From positions 1 through 11,426 of the forward strand of contig NCJR01000034.1 in NCBI GenBank assembly GCA_002282555.1: a DNA stretch of 11,426 nucleotides. The letters run 5' to 3'. The position numbers and the translations under genes were made by a program. Origin of the DNA: Rhodobacterales bacterium 34-62-10. GTDB taxonomy: Bacteria > Pseudomonadota > Alphaproteobacteria > Rhodobacterales > Rhodobacteraceae. The notes under the pieces are model-generated. The model did not search any database, was not told the origin of the DNA, and saw nothing but the letters and a program-made list of their open reading frames with translations. Positions 1-6,112 of this stretch are shown here, one piece after another (position 1 is the stretch's first letter; each line of letters begins with the position of its first letter).

Positions 1-416
1 AATTCTGCGTCAACATGGTGGATATGGAACTGGCCGAGGCGATGATCCTGTGCGGCGTCAACTTCACCCCCGATGTGGACGAGCCTGCCTTTGCCGGGCT
101 GGACACCGCCCCCTGCCGCCAGATCGACGCCCGCTACATCACCCGCACCCCTTGCGCCATGGAATGTCGGGTCGAGCGGATCATCGACTTTCCGCGCCGC
201 GCCATCATTCTGGGCGAGGTGGTGGAAATGACCGTGCGCGACGACTGCATTGATGCGCAGGGCCGCTATGTGAACCCTGACGTTTACCAGCCCATCGCCC
301 GGCTTCATGCCGACAATTACATCGTGGCGGATCGCCAGTTCGAGCTGTTGAAACCGGCTGAGGCGGCGGAATGGGAAGCAGCCCAACTGACGCCGCAGAC
401 AGAAAAGGCACACTGA
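1..416 (+). CDS. Flavin reductase family protein (FMN-binding split barrel), 5'-truncated
   Basis: This is the C-terminal part of a flavin reductase-like protein; the reading frame is open to the window edge (first whole codon at position 3), so the ATG at 15 is probably internal. The family uses NAD(P)H to reduce FMN or FAD, often for a separate two-component monooxygenase, or simply binds flavin. Family-like wording includes FCVNMVDMELAEAM at the start, LGEVVEMTVRDDCID in the barrel strand, and the late segment from YVNPDVYQPIARL through the conserved tyrosine of DNYIVADR. About 138 residues are visible, against the roughly 160-220 usual for the family, so about 30-80 residues are missing. 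The stop overlaps the next start by one base (TGATG), which suggests translational coupling with the racemase. The flavin partner and the monooxygenase, if any, would be upstream and are not visible. Confidence 0.85.
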   Translation, partial: FCVNMVDMELAEAMILCGVNFTPDVDEPAFAGLDTAPCRQIDARYITRTPCAMECRVERIIDFPRRAIILGEVVEMTVRDDCIDAQGRYVNPDVYQPIARLHADNYIVADRQFELLKPAEAAEWEAAQLTPQTEKAH

Positions 417-1141
417 TGCTTATTCATGTCATCAACCCCAATGCCACTGCCAGAATGACCGACCAGATCGGACGCGCGGCGCGGCGTGTCGCGTCACCGG
501 GCACGCAGATCGACCTTGGCACGGGGCAGGGTACGCCCGCCTCGATCGAAGGCTATGCTGACGAGGCGCTGGCTGTGCCTGCGATGCTGTCAGCCATCCG
601 CGCCGCCGAAGCGCGCGGTGCTGCGGCTCATGTCATCGCCTGTTTCGACGATCCCGGCCTCTCCGCCGCCCGCGAAGTGGCGGCTGGCCCTGTTCTGGGC
701 CTCTGTCAGGCAGCCATCAGCGTGGCAATGACCCTGTCTGCGCGCTTTTCCGTCGTGACGACCCTGCCGCGTTCTGTCCCGATCATCGAGGATCTGGCTG
801 ATGCCTATGGTGCAGGGCGCCGCTGCCGCCGTGTGCGCGCCATCGACCTGCCGGTTCTGGCGTTGGAGGAGGACCCTGTCTGCGCCGAAGCCCTTATCGC
901 TGCCGAAATCCGTGCGGCCCGCGCAGAGGACGGGGCTGAGGCCGTGATCCTTGGCTGTGCCGGGATGGCTGAGCTTTGCGACAAGCTCTCGCAGGATACG
1001 GGCATTCTGGTGATCGACGGCGTCACCGCCGCCGTCCGGCAGGCCGAAGCTTTGGTCGGCATGGGTTACCGCACATCGAAACTGGGCGGCTATGCCTGGC
1101 CGCGCGTCAAAACAGGGGGCTTCGCCCCGGAGGCCGCATGA
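416..1141 (+). CDS. Asp/Glu/hydantoin racemase family protein
   Basis: A 241-residue protein of the Asp/Glu/hydantoin racemase superfamily, close to the usual length for hydantoin and allantoin racemases. It would epimerise a carbon next to a carbonyl by a two-base mechanism. The N-terminal INPNAT motif (residues 6-11) is typical of hydantoin/allantoin racemases. The two catalytic cysteines are both present: C76 in IACFDDPGL and C181 in ILGCAGM. From memory, these match the numbering of the catalytic pair in characterised rhizobial hydantoin racemases. The start at 416 is preferred over an in-frame ATG at 371: it overlaps the previous stop by one base, has an AAAAGG ribosome site about 8 nt upstream, and places the family N-terminus directly at the methionine. 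The stop overlaps the next gene by 4 nt (ATGA). It is cytosolic, with no signal peptide. The substrate is unknown; a hydantoin-like ring intermediate is an inference. Maleate isomerase is less likely from the motifs. Confidence 0.88.
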   Translation: MLIHVINPNATARMTDQIGRAARRVASPGTQIDLGTGQGTPASIEGYADEALAVPAMLSAIRAAEARGAAAHVIACFDDPGLSAAREVAAGPVLGLCQAAISVAMTLSARFSVVTTLPRSVPIIEDLADAYGAGRRCRRVRAIDLPVLALEEDPVCAEALIAAEIRAARAEDGAEAVILGCAGMAELCDKLSQDTGILVIDGVTAAVRQAEALVGMGYRTSKLGGYAWPRVKTGGFAPEAA

Positions 1142-2331
1142 CTGACCTGCTGATCCGCAACCTGCGCCCGATGGGGGCTCCCGCCACCGACCTGCTGATC
1201 CGGGGCGGCAAGGTCGCCGTCATCGCGCCAGGGATCGACGCCCCCGGGATCGCGACCGAGGACGCAGGCGGTGCTATCGCCATCCCCGGTCTGGTTGAGG
1301 CGCATACCCATCTGGACAAGACCGTGATGGGTATGGACTGGTATGAAAATGCCGTCGGCACCGCCCTCAGCGCTATGATCAAAAATGAACGCGGCGCGCG
1401 CCGCGAGTTGGGCCTTGATCCCGCGCGTCAATCCATGCGGCACGCACTGGCATTGGTGGGTAATGGCACAACCCATATCCGCAGCCATGTGGATGTCGAC
1501 ACGGAAAACGGTCTGGCGGTTTTGGAGGGCGTCCTGCAAACCCGCGATGCCCTGCGCGGCACAGTAGAGATCGAGATCGTCGCGTTCCCGCAATCCGGCC
1601 TGATGATCCGCCCCGGCACGCTGGACCTGCTGGACCGGGCCATGGCGATGGGGGCCGATCTGGTGGGCGGCCTGGACCCCTGCGGCATCGACCGCGACCC
1701 GAAAGGCCATTTGGATGCGATCTTCGCGCTGGCGGACAAATACGGGCGCGGCATCGACATCCACTTGCATGAACCGGGCGAGATGGGGGCGTTTTCGCTG
1801 GAACTGATCCTTGAACGCACGGCGGCTTTGGGAATGAAGGGAAGGGTCGCGATTAGCCACGCCTTCTGCCTTGGCATGCCTGACTGGAACCGGGTCGAGG
1901 GTTTGCTGGTTGAACTGGCTGCTCAGGACATAGCAATCCTTACCACCGGTGCGCCGTCACGAGAAGTGCCATCTGTCAAGCGGGTGCAAAGCGCTGGTCT
2001 GCGGATGGGCGCCGGCTGTGACGGGGTTTTGGATACGTGGAACCCTTGGAACAGACCCGATATGCTGGACCGCGCGAGGATCGTGGCCCAGAAGAACAAC
2101 TTGCGCGCTGATGCTGATTTGGAAGTGGTGCTGGACCTTGTAACCACAGGAGGTGCGACAGTGATGGGCGTCACGGATCATCGGTTGGCAGTAGGCTGCA
2201 CTGCCGATCTGGCGCTAATCCCTGGACGGACTTTGGCCGAAGCCGTGGCGCTGGGTGGCCCTGTGCAACTTACTGTCAAAGGTGGCCGGGTGACCGGACG
2301 CGAGGGTAAGCCTGTGGCGGAGGTGCCGTGA
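1138..2331 (+). CDS. Amidohydrolase of the cytosine deaminase (CodA/AtzC-like) clan
   Basis: A 397-residue cytosolic metal-dependent amidohydrolase. The metal and catalytic residues of the cytosine deaminase clan can be followed in order: H56 and H58 in EAHTHLDK, H209 and E212 in DIHLHEP with the same spacing as H214/E217 of E. coli CodA, H241 in ISHAFCLG, and D295 in GAGCDGVLDTWNPW. FPQSGLM (Q152) matches the CodA FPQ-G segment that contacts the pyrimidine. The aspartate that follows the metal aspartate in CodA is glycine here (G296), so cytosine itself is an unlikely substrate. Relatives deaminate or hydrolyse heterocycles such as N-isopropylammelide or creatinine. The start at 1138 overlaps the racemase stop (ATGA) and gives the proper beta-sandwich N-terminus; the longer in-frame extension reading back to 976 lies inside the racemase gene and is rejected. 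The stop overlaps the next start. Confidence 0.9.
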   Translation: MTDLLIRNLRPMGAPATDLLIRGGKVAVIAPGIDAPGIATEDAGGAIAIPGLVEAHTHLDKTVMGMDWYENAVGTALSAMIKNERGARRELGLDPARQSMRHALALVGNGTTHIRSHVDVDTENGLAVLEGVLQTRDALRGTVEIEIVAFPQSGLMIRPGTLDLLDRAMAMGADLVGGLDPCGIDRDPKGHLDAIFALADKYGRGIDIHLHEPGEMGAFSLELILERTAALGMKGRVAISHAFCLGMPDWNRVEGLLVELAAQDIAILTTGAPSREVPSVKRVQSAGLRMGAGCDGVLDTWNPWNRPDMLDRARIVAQKNNLRADADLEVVLDLVTTGGATVMGVTDHRLAVGCTADLALIPGRTLAEAVALGGPVQLTVKGGRVTGREGKPVAEVP

Positions 2332-3809
2332 TGCTCTGTGATCTTGAACTGGGCAAACGTCCCAAGGGTCGGACGGCGCTGGCCGCGCGCTGGATCGTCG
2401 CGCATCAGGACGGTAGTCACAGTTTCCTGGAAAACGGCGAGGTGGTGATAGAGGCGGACCGGATCATCTATGTGGGTGTTCGTTTCGAGGGCGAGGTGGC
2501 CAGACGCTACGATCTGGGCGAGGTTCTGATCAGCCCAGGTCTTATCGACCTTGACGCGTTGTCCGATCTGGATACGACCACGCTGGGCGTTGATTGCGGT
2601 CCGGCCTGGGCCAAGGGCCGGGTCTGGCCCGAAGACTACGTCCGCCGTGGCCCCTATGAGATGTATTCTCTCGAGGAACTGGCTTTTCAAAAGCGTTTCA
2701 GTTTTGCGCAGCTTCTGTGCAACGGCATCACCTCGGCTCTTCCCATCGCCTCGCTGTTCTACCGCGAGTGGGGTGAGACTGTCGCTGAGTTCGAGGCGGC
2801 GGCGGAGGCTGCGGGCGAACTTGGGTTGCGGGTCTGGCTGGGGCCGGCCTATCGTTCTGGCGGGATGGTCTGCACCGCACCAGGCGTGCTTGAACCCCGG
2901 TTCGACGAGGCCCGCGGTCTGGCCGGACTCGAGGATGCGTTGGCATTCATCACCTCGCAGGCAGGTCGCTTCGATGGGCTGGTGCAGGGTATGCTGGCCC
3001 CTGACCGGGTAGAGACCTGCACCCAGGCGTTACTGACTCGCACCATGGAAGCGGCGGAAGACCTTGACGTCCCTGTGCGCCTGCACATGGCGCAGGGGCA
3101 AATGGAGCGTGACACTGTGCGGGCGCTGCACGGCACCACGGCGCCGCAATGGATGGCGAGTTTCGGCGCGCTGTCGCCGCGCCTCATCGCGCCACACGCG
3201 ACCTATGCCACGGATGATGATCTTCGTCTTTACGCCGCTCATGGAGTAACGGTCGCTCATTGCCCGCTGGTGTTTGCACGCTCAGGCGCGATGCTACGAT
3301 CCTTCGGTAAGCTGCGAGAAATGGGGATCAATATCGGCATGGGCACGGATACAGCCCCGCCCGACATGGTTCTGAATATGGCCGTGGGTGTGATGATGGC
3401 GCGGATGGCAGGTGATGCTATCGCGGAAGCTTCACCCGAGCATATGCTTGACGCTGCCACCTTGGGGGGCGCTACCGCGCTTGGGCGCTCAGACCTTGGT
3501 CGATTGGAACCCGGCGCCAAAGCCGATATCGCGATCTTCGATATGCAGGACGCATTGATGGCGCCGCGCGTCGATCCAGTGCGCACTCTGATCCTTGGCG
3601 CGACCGGCCGCGTGACTCGTGCGGTATTTGTCGATGGGAGGCTTGCAATGCGCGACGGTCACGTGGCCGGATTCGACATGGCGGCGGCCCGGTCCCGCGC
3701 CCAAACTCAATTCGATATGCTGGTTGCGAAATATCCTGATCGCACATGGGGTAATCCGCCTGTGGCGGACATATTTCCCGCATCATATCCGAGTTTTGCG
3801 AAGCAGTAA
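2331..3809 (+). CDS. TRZ/ATZ-type amidohydrolase with a non-canonical metal site
   Basis: A 492-residue protein of the chlorohydrolase/deaminase group of amidohydrolases (AtzA, TrzN, guanine deaminase, SAH/MTA deaminase relatives). Recognisable in order: an N-terminal beta-sandwich half, ISPGLIDLDAL (68-77), H252 in VRLHMAQ, H289 in IAPHATY, the HCP motif at 310-312, D340 in GMGTDTAPPDM, and the C-terminal sandwich return with GRLEPGAKADIAIFD. The oddity is at the first metal motif. Where relatives read PGL-N-x-HxH, this protein has D75-A-L77, so both usual histidines are missing while the later H, H and D ligands remain. The start can be GTG at 2328 or ATG at 2331; I chose ATG because the GGAGG site ending near 2322 then sits about 8 nt away. 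Either start overlaps the preceding stop. It is the last gene of the cassette. It may use a mononuclear metal with altered ligands or a different reaction; the substrate is unknown. Confidence 0.85.
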   Translation: MLCDLELGKRPKGRTALAARWIVAHQDGSHSFLENGEVVIEADRIIYVGVRFEGEVARRYDLGEVLISPGLIDLDALSDLDTTTLGVDCGPAWAKGRVWPEDYVRRGPYEMYSLEELAFQKRFSFAQLLCNGITSALPIASLFYREWGETVAEFEAAAEAAGELGLRVWLGPAYRSGGMVCTAPGVLEPRFDEARGLAGLEDALAFITSQAGRFDGLVQGMLAPDRVETCTQALLTRTMEAAEDLDVPVRLHMAQGQMERDTVRALHGTTAPQWMASFGALSPRLIAPHATYATDDDLRLYAAHGVTVAHCPLVFARSGAMLRSFGKLREMGINIGMGTDTAPPDMVLNMAVGVMMARMAGDAIAEASPEHMLDAATLGGATALGRSDLGRLEPGAKADIAIFDMQDALMAPRVDPVRTLILGATGRVTRAVFVDGRLAMRDGHVAGFDMAAARSRAQTQFDMLVAKYPDRTWGNPPVADIFPASYPSFAKQ

Positions 3810-3839
3810 TTCTGTCCTGTGGATGATCGGGTTGTTGAA

Positions 3840-3858
3840 AGCCGCGTAAACCGCGGCT
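3840..3858 (+). terminator. Hairpin after the amidohydrolase cassette, possible terminator
   Basis: A perfect 7-bp GC-rich stem, AGCCGCG (3840-3846) with CGCGGCT (3852-3858), and a 5-nt TAAAC loop, begins 30 nt after the last cassette stop. There is no U-run behind it, so intrinsic termination is uncertain; it could instead stabilise the 3' end of the mRNA. Confidence 0.4.
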
Positions 3859-4103
3859 GAGTCAGTCGTGGTCTGAAGCAAATAGCATGGCCGGAAACCG
3901 GCTGATTACTGATCAGTGCAGCCGCAGGCCGGGACTCTCCGATGCTTCAATTCTGCGTCATGGGCGTCGCAGTAATCTTAATTCAGGAAAATGTCGATTT
4001 GACCTACGCGCGTTCCGATCTGCGGTTGCGCCGGAAAGGTTGAACAAATGCAATCTGGACCTGTCGCGGTTTGGTGCCGCTCCTTGATAGCATAATGTGC
4101 AGC

Positions 4104-4111
4104 AAAGGAGG
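4104..4111 (+). promoter_or_regulatory. Strong Shine-Dalgarno ahead of a 29-codon ORF
   Basis: AAAGGAGG ends 6 nt before the ATG at 4118, an almost ideal ribosome binding site in sequence and spacing. A -10-like hexamer CATAAT (4091-4096) lies just upstream, but a matching -35 at normal spacing is not evident: TTGGTG at 4071 leaves only 14 nt. Confidence 0.45.
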
Positions 4112-4117
4112 CGATCT

Positions 4118-4207
4118 ATGGGGAACGGTAGAACGGATGGGGCACTTGCCATCCGGACAGCACAGTCACCCACCATGCAACCAAGGAAAATCTTGTCTCT
4201 CGAGTAA
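4118..4207 (+). CDS. Possible 29-residue small protein or truncated gene start
   Basis: An ATG-initiated ORF of 29 codons ends in TAA three bases before the 3' end of the oppositely oriented tRNA-Gln. The product starts MGNGRTDGAL, contains several basic residues and ends KILSLE. It has no hydrophobic segment and no family I recognise. The support is translational rather than by homology: an AAAGGAGG site at optimal distance in a stretch that otherwise lacks genes. AGA and AGG codons are used, unlike the GC-rich neighbouring genes, which hints at foreign or decayed DNA. It may be a real small protein, a leader peptide, or the surviving 5' end of a gene lost when DNA joined at the tRNA. Confidence 0.3.
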   Translation: MGNGRTDGALAIRTAQSPTMQPRKILSLE

Positions 4208-4209
4208 GT

Positions 4210-4284
4210 TGGCTGGGGCGGTAGGATTCGAACCTACGGTACACGGTACCAAAAACCGATGCCTTACCACTTGGCCACGCCCCA
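4210..4284 (-). tRNA. tRNA-Gln (anticodon UUG)
   Basis: The minus strand folds into a complete 75-nt tRNA including an encoded CCA. The acceptor stem TGGGGCG pairs with CGCCCCA, followed by discriminator G and CCA (4210-4212 on the plus strand). The D arm has GCC/GGC. The anticodon loop TTTTGGT carries TTG at positions 34-36, so it reads CAA glutamine codons. The variable loop is 5 nt, and the T arm is GTAGG/CCTAC with loop TTCGAAT. The outermost anticodon-stem pair (27-43) is a T-T mismatch; the other four pairs are intact. The gene is transcribed towards the gene-poor stretch and the catabolic cassette. Confidence 0.96.
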
Positions 4285-4295
4285 ACGTGATGGGC

Positions 4296-4324
4296 TGATT
4301 ACTCTGACATCGGGATGGGTTCAA
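4296..4324 (-). promoter_or_regulatory. Candidate promoter for tRNA-Gln
   Basis: Reading the minus strand, TTGAAC (plus-strand 4319-4324) is followed by a 17-nt spacer and TAATCA (4296-4301), 11 nt before the mature 5' end. Spacing is right, but the -10 element matches the consensus poorly, so the call is tentative. Confidence 0.3.
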
Positions 4325-4367
4325 GTCCCGTTCTTGAAAAAATCGTCGGGTTTTGCGTTTCGCAGGG

Positions 4368-4910
4368 TCAATCGCGGACCTCGTCTGGTTTGACGCCCCA
4401 CAGTGCGGTTTTCGGTGCCCAGCCGCGGTAGCCCCCCGCAGAGAGACGGCACCAGTCCGGAGTGCAATCGTCAAGTCGTGCCACGACGCCTTGTTCCAGC
4501 TTGGCAATCGCAGGGGCGGCAGGGTCAGGGCGGCTTTGCAGGGCCAGAAGGTCCTGATCCACGATCACGGTTCGCGTCCCAGACAAAAGCGAATAATGCA
4601 CCCAGCCGCCTGCGCCGTCTCGGTCGCGTACGCGCCGCCAGTGGCCATGCTCGGCAGTGATCTCGACCGGCATATCCTCGCGGGTGAACACCCAGTCGAC
4701 GCGATGGGTCAGCGAGGGGCCGCGCCGCACATTGACCTCGCCTGATTTGATCGAGACGTAACGTGGCAGGGGCAGGTTGGTGACGCTGCCCTTGTCTGCC
4801 GTCTGCGCCGTGGAGGTGAGAGGCCATATCAGGAGCGCGGCCAGAACCCCCGCCATGATCCGTTTTGCCCGCACAGACCCGCGGTCCGCCCGAAAACTCA
4901 GCTTTTTCAT
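4368..4910 (-). CDS. Secreted tandem bacterial SH3-domain protein
   Basis: A 180-residue exported protein. The N-terminus is basic (several K/R in residues 1-17), followed by a hydrophobic core at about 19-33 and a likely cleavage site after TSTAQTA (about 38). Two bacterial SH3-like domains follow. The first is about 51-111, with VNVRRGPS (59-66) and the closing GWVHYSLLSG. The second is about 113-173, with RPDPAAPAIAKLEQG, a CTPDWC pair (C149, C154) that could form a disulfide in the periplasm, and GWAPKTALWGV. Such domains usually bind peptidoglycan peptides or mediate envelope contacts; the precise role is unknown. ATG at 4910 has only a weak ribosome site. Methionine 19 is a possible alternative start but would remove the basic n-region. 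It is divergent from the hydroxyacid dehydrogenase with 123 nt between them, an arrangement I recall from roseobacters. Confidence 0.87.
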   Translation of the reverse strand: MKKLSFRADRGSVRAKRIMAGVLAALLIWPLTSTAQTADKGSVTNLPLPRYVSIKSGEVNVRRGPSLTHRVDWVFTREDMPVEITAEHGHWRRVRDRDGAGGWVHYSLLSGTRTVIVDQDLLALQSRPDPAAPAIAKLEQGVVARLDDCTPDWCRLSAGGYRGWAPKTALWGVKPDEVRD

Positions 4911-5033
4911 TGCGTCTGCCTGCCTTCTATCTGCTCTGACCGGGTGAAATCTGGAATGGGGTTCTTGTGCCCCGCCGGTTCATCCGCCACCATGCCATCA
5001 GCCAGCTGATTTGGAAAGAAGGGGAGGGCCTGA

Positions 5034-6020
5034 ATGCCAACTGCACGTCTGAGTGTTGTCGTGACGCGACGCTTGCCCGAAGCGGTCGAGACACGGATGA
5101 AGGAATTGTTCAATGTGCAGCTGCGTGAGGATGACACGCCCATGACACGTGCCGAACTGGTCGAGGCGATGGCCACGGCTGATGTCTTGGTGCCAACCTT
5201 GACCGATGAGATTGACGCAGGGCTGATTGCGCAGGCGGGGCCGCAGATGCGGTTGATCGCCAATTACGGGGCAGGGGTCGATCATATCGACGTGGCCACG
5301 GCGCGACAGCGCGGGATTCTGGTGTCGAATACGCCCGGCGTTCTGACCGATGATACGGCGGACATGACCATGGCCCTGATGCTGGCGGTGATCCGGCGAA
5401 TGCCGGAGGGGTTGGCCATCATGAACGAGGGCAAATGGACCGGCTGGTCCCCGACGGCGCTGCTTGGCGGGCGCATTGGCGGGCGGCGGCTGGGTATTCT
5501 GGGCATGGGCCGGATCGGGCAGGCGGTGGCGCGGCGCGCCCGCGCCTTCGGGATGCAGATCCACTACCACAACCGCCGCCGCCTGCGCCCTGAGATCGAG
5601 GACAAGCTGGAGGCCACCTATTGGGAAAGCCTTGATCAGATGGTGGCACGGATGGATGTGATCAGCATAAACTGCCCGCACACGCCCTCGACCTTCCATC
5701 TGATGAACGCACGGCGGCTGAAGCTGATGAAGCCCGATGCGGTGATCGTGAACACCTCGCGTGGTGAGGTGATTGACGAAAACGCCCTGACCCGGATGCT
5801 GGAGGCGCGCGAGTTGGCGGGGGCGGGGCTGGACGTTTACGAACATGGCACCGATGTAAACCCGCGCCTGCGCGATCTGCCCAATGTGGTGCTGCTGCCG
5901 CATATGGGATCGGCCACGCGCGTAGGCCGTGCCGAAAGGGGCGAGAAGGTGATCATCAATATCAAGACCTTTGCCGATGGGCACCGCCCGCCGGATCAGG
6001 TCGTGCCATCCATGCTGTAA
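5034..6020 (+). CDS. D-2-hydroxyacid dehydrogenase (glyoxylate/hydroxypyruvate reductase-like)
   Basis: A 328-residue cytosolic NAD(P)-dependent D-isomer-specific 2-hydroxyacid dehydrogenase, typical length for D-glycerate dehydrogenase or glyoxylate/hydroxypyruvate reductases. The substrate loop NYGAGVDHID is at 77-86. The Rossmann motif GMGRIG (157-162) is followed after the second strand by N180-R181-R182, which favours NADPH. The catalytic arginine R243 is in NTSRGEVIDE and the catalytic histidine H290 in LLPHMGSAT. The glutamate expected 29 residues after the arginine (the E of the usual EP motif) is glycine G272; E270 lies two residues earlier. The C-terminal VIINIKTFADGHRPPDQVVPSML-type ending is familiar from Rhodobacteraceae. 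A GGGGAGG site (5021-5027) sits 6 nt before ATG 5034, confirming the start. A role in hydroxypyruvate/glyoxylate metabolism (serine or photorespiratory-type C2-C3 flux) is inferred from the family. Confidence 0.9.
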   Translation: MPTARLSVVVTRRLPEAVETRMKELFNVQLREDDTPMTRAELVEAMATADVLVPTLTDEIDAGLIAQAGPQMRLIANYGAGVDHIDVATARQRGILVSNTPGVLTDDTADMTMALMLAVIRRMPEGLAIMNEGKWTGWSPTALLGGRIGGRRLGILGMGRIGQAVARRARAFGMQIHYHNRRRLRPEIEDKLEATYWESLDQMVARMDVISINCPHTPSTFHLMNARRLKLMKPDAVIVNTSRGEVIDENALTRMLEARELAGAGLDVYEHGTDVNPRLRDLPNVVLLPHMGSATRVGRAERGEKVIINIKTFADGHRPPDQVVPSML

Positions 6021-6037
6021 GGGGCCACTGACGCCCC
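6021..6037 (+). terminator. Short GC hairpin after the dehydrogenase
   Basis: GGGGC (6021-6025) and GCCCC (6033-6037) form a 5-bp stem around a 7-nt loop immediately after the stop codon. No T-run follows. It is a weak candidate terminator only. Confidence 0.3.
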
Positions 6038-6065
6038 GAATGAAAGCGTTATTGATTAAACCTGA

Positions 6066-6112
6066 ATCACCTAACACTGCCTGAAATCAAAGATTTCAAT
6101 GCGTGAGGTGAT
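6066..6112. repeat. Nested inverted repeat upstream of the gamma-glutamyltransferase gene
   Basis: The core TGAAATC (6082-6088), AAA, GATTTCA (6092-6098) is a perfect 7-bp hairpin. Outside it, ATCACCT (6066-6072) pairs perfectly with AGGTGAT (6106-6112) across a small asymmetric internal loop. Weaker complementarity continues outward: GATTAAAC-like on the left, GTTTTATC on the right. The whole lies in the 140-nt gap before the ggt start. It may be a terminator for the dehydrogenase, an operator, or a structured 5' UTR. Confidence 0.55.

Larger units (their letters stand above)
3810..4117. other. Gene-poor stretch with clustered hairpins
   Basis: I see no convincing protein gene here on either strand. 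The ORFs of 66 codons (3887-4087, +) and 72 codons (3958-4176, -) have no family features. Besides the 3840-3858 hairpin there is a 5-bp perfect stem GCCGG/CCGGC with an AAA loop (3890-3902) and a 5-bp CTGAT/ATCAG stem (3902-3916), placed back to back. A -10-like CATAAT is at 4091-4096, and a strong ribosome binding site follows at 4104-4111. The stretch could hold a small RNA or the relic of a mobile element, but nothing in it identifies either. Confidence 0.5.

Noticed and set aside
371..415. Upstream in-frame ATG for the racemase
   Set aside because: It would add 15 unrelated residues and overlap the flavin reductase by 46 nt; the ATG at 416 has coupling, a ribosome site and the family N-terminus.
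1090..1860. 256-codon ORF on the minus strand
   Set aside because: It is antisense to the CodA-like amidohydrolase, whose active-site motifs are all on the plus strand.
3949..3960. 12-nt sequence AATTCTGCGTCA also present at 1-12
   Set aside because: One exact 12-mer pair is expected by chance in 11 kb; flanks do not match and the first copy lies inside a coding frame, so it is not treated as an att or element end.
3887..4087. 66-codon plus-strand ORF, with a 72-codon ORF opposite
   Set aside because: There is no ribosome site, no recognisable domain and an Arg/Ser-rich shadow-like composition; I cannot support either as a gene.
4071..4298. 75-codon plus-strand ORF containing VGFEPT
   Set aside because: The GFEPT-like wording is the well-known spurious translation of a tRNA read in antisense; the ORF spans the tRNA-Gln gene.
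4341..4367. Possible terminator for the SH3 gene
   Set aside because: On the minus strand only a 4-bp TGCG/CGCA stem is found, separated from the T-run by about 13 nt; this is too weak to call.
4998..6077. 359-codon ORF on the minus strand
   Set aside because: It is the antisense shadow of the hydroxyacid dehydrogenase, rich in His, Gln and Arg with no family features, while the plus strand encodes a clear enzyme.
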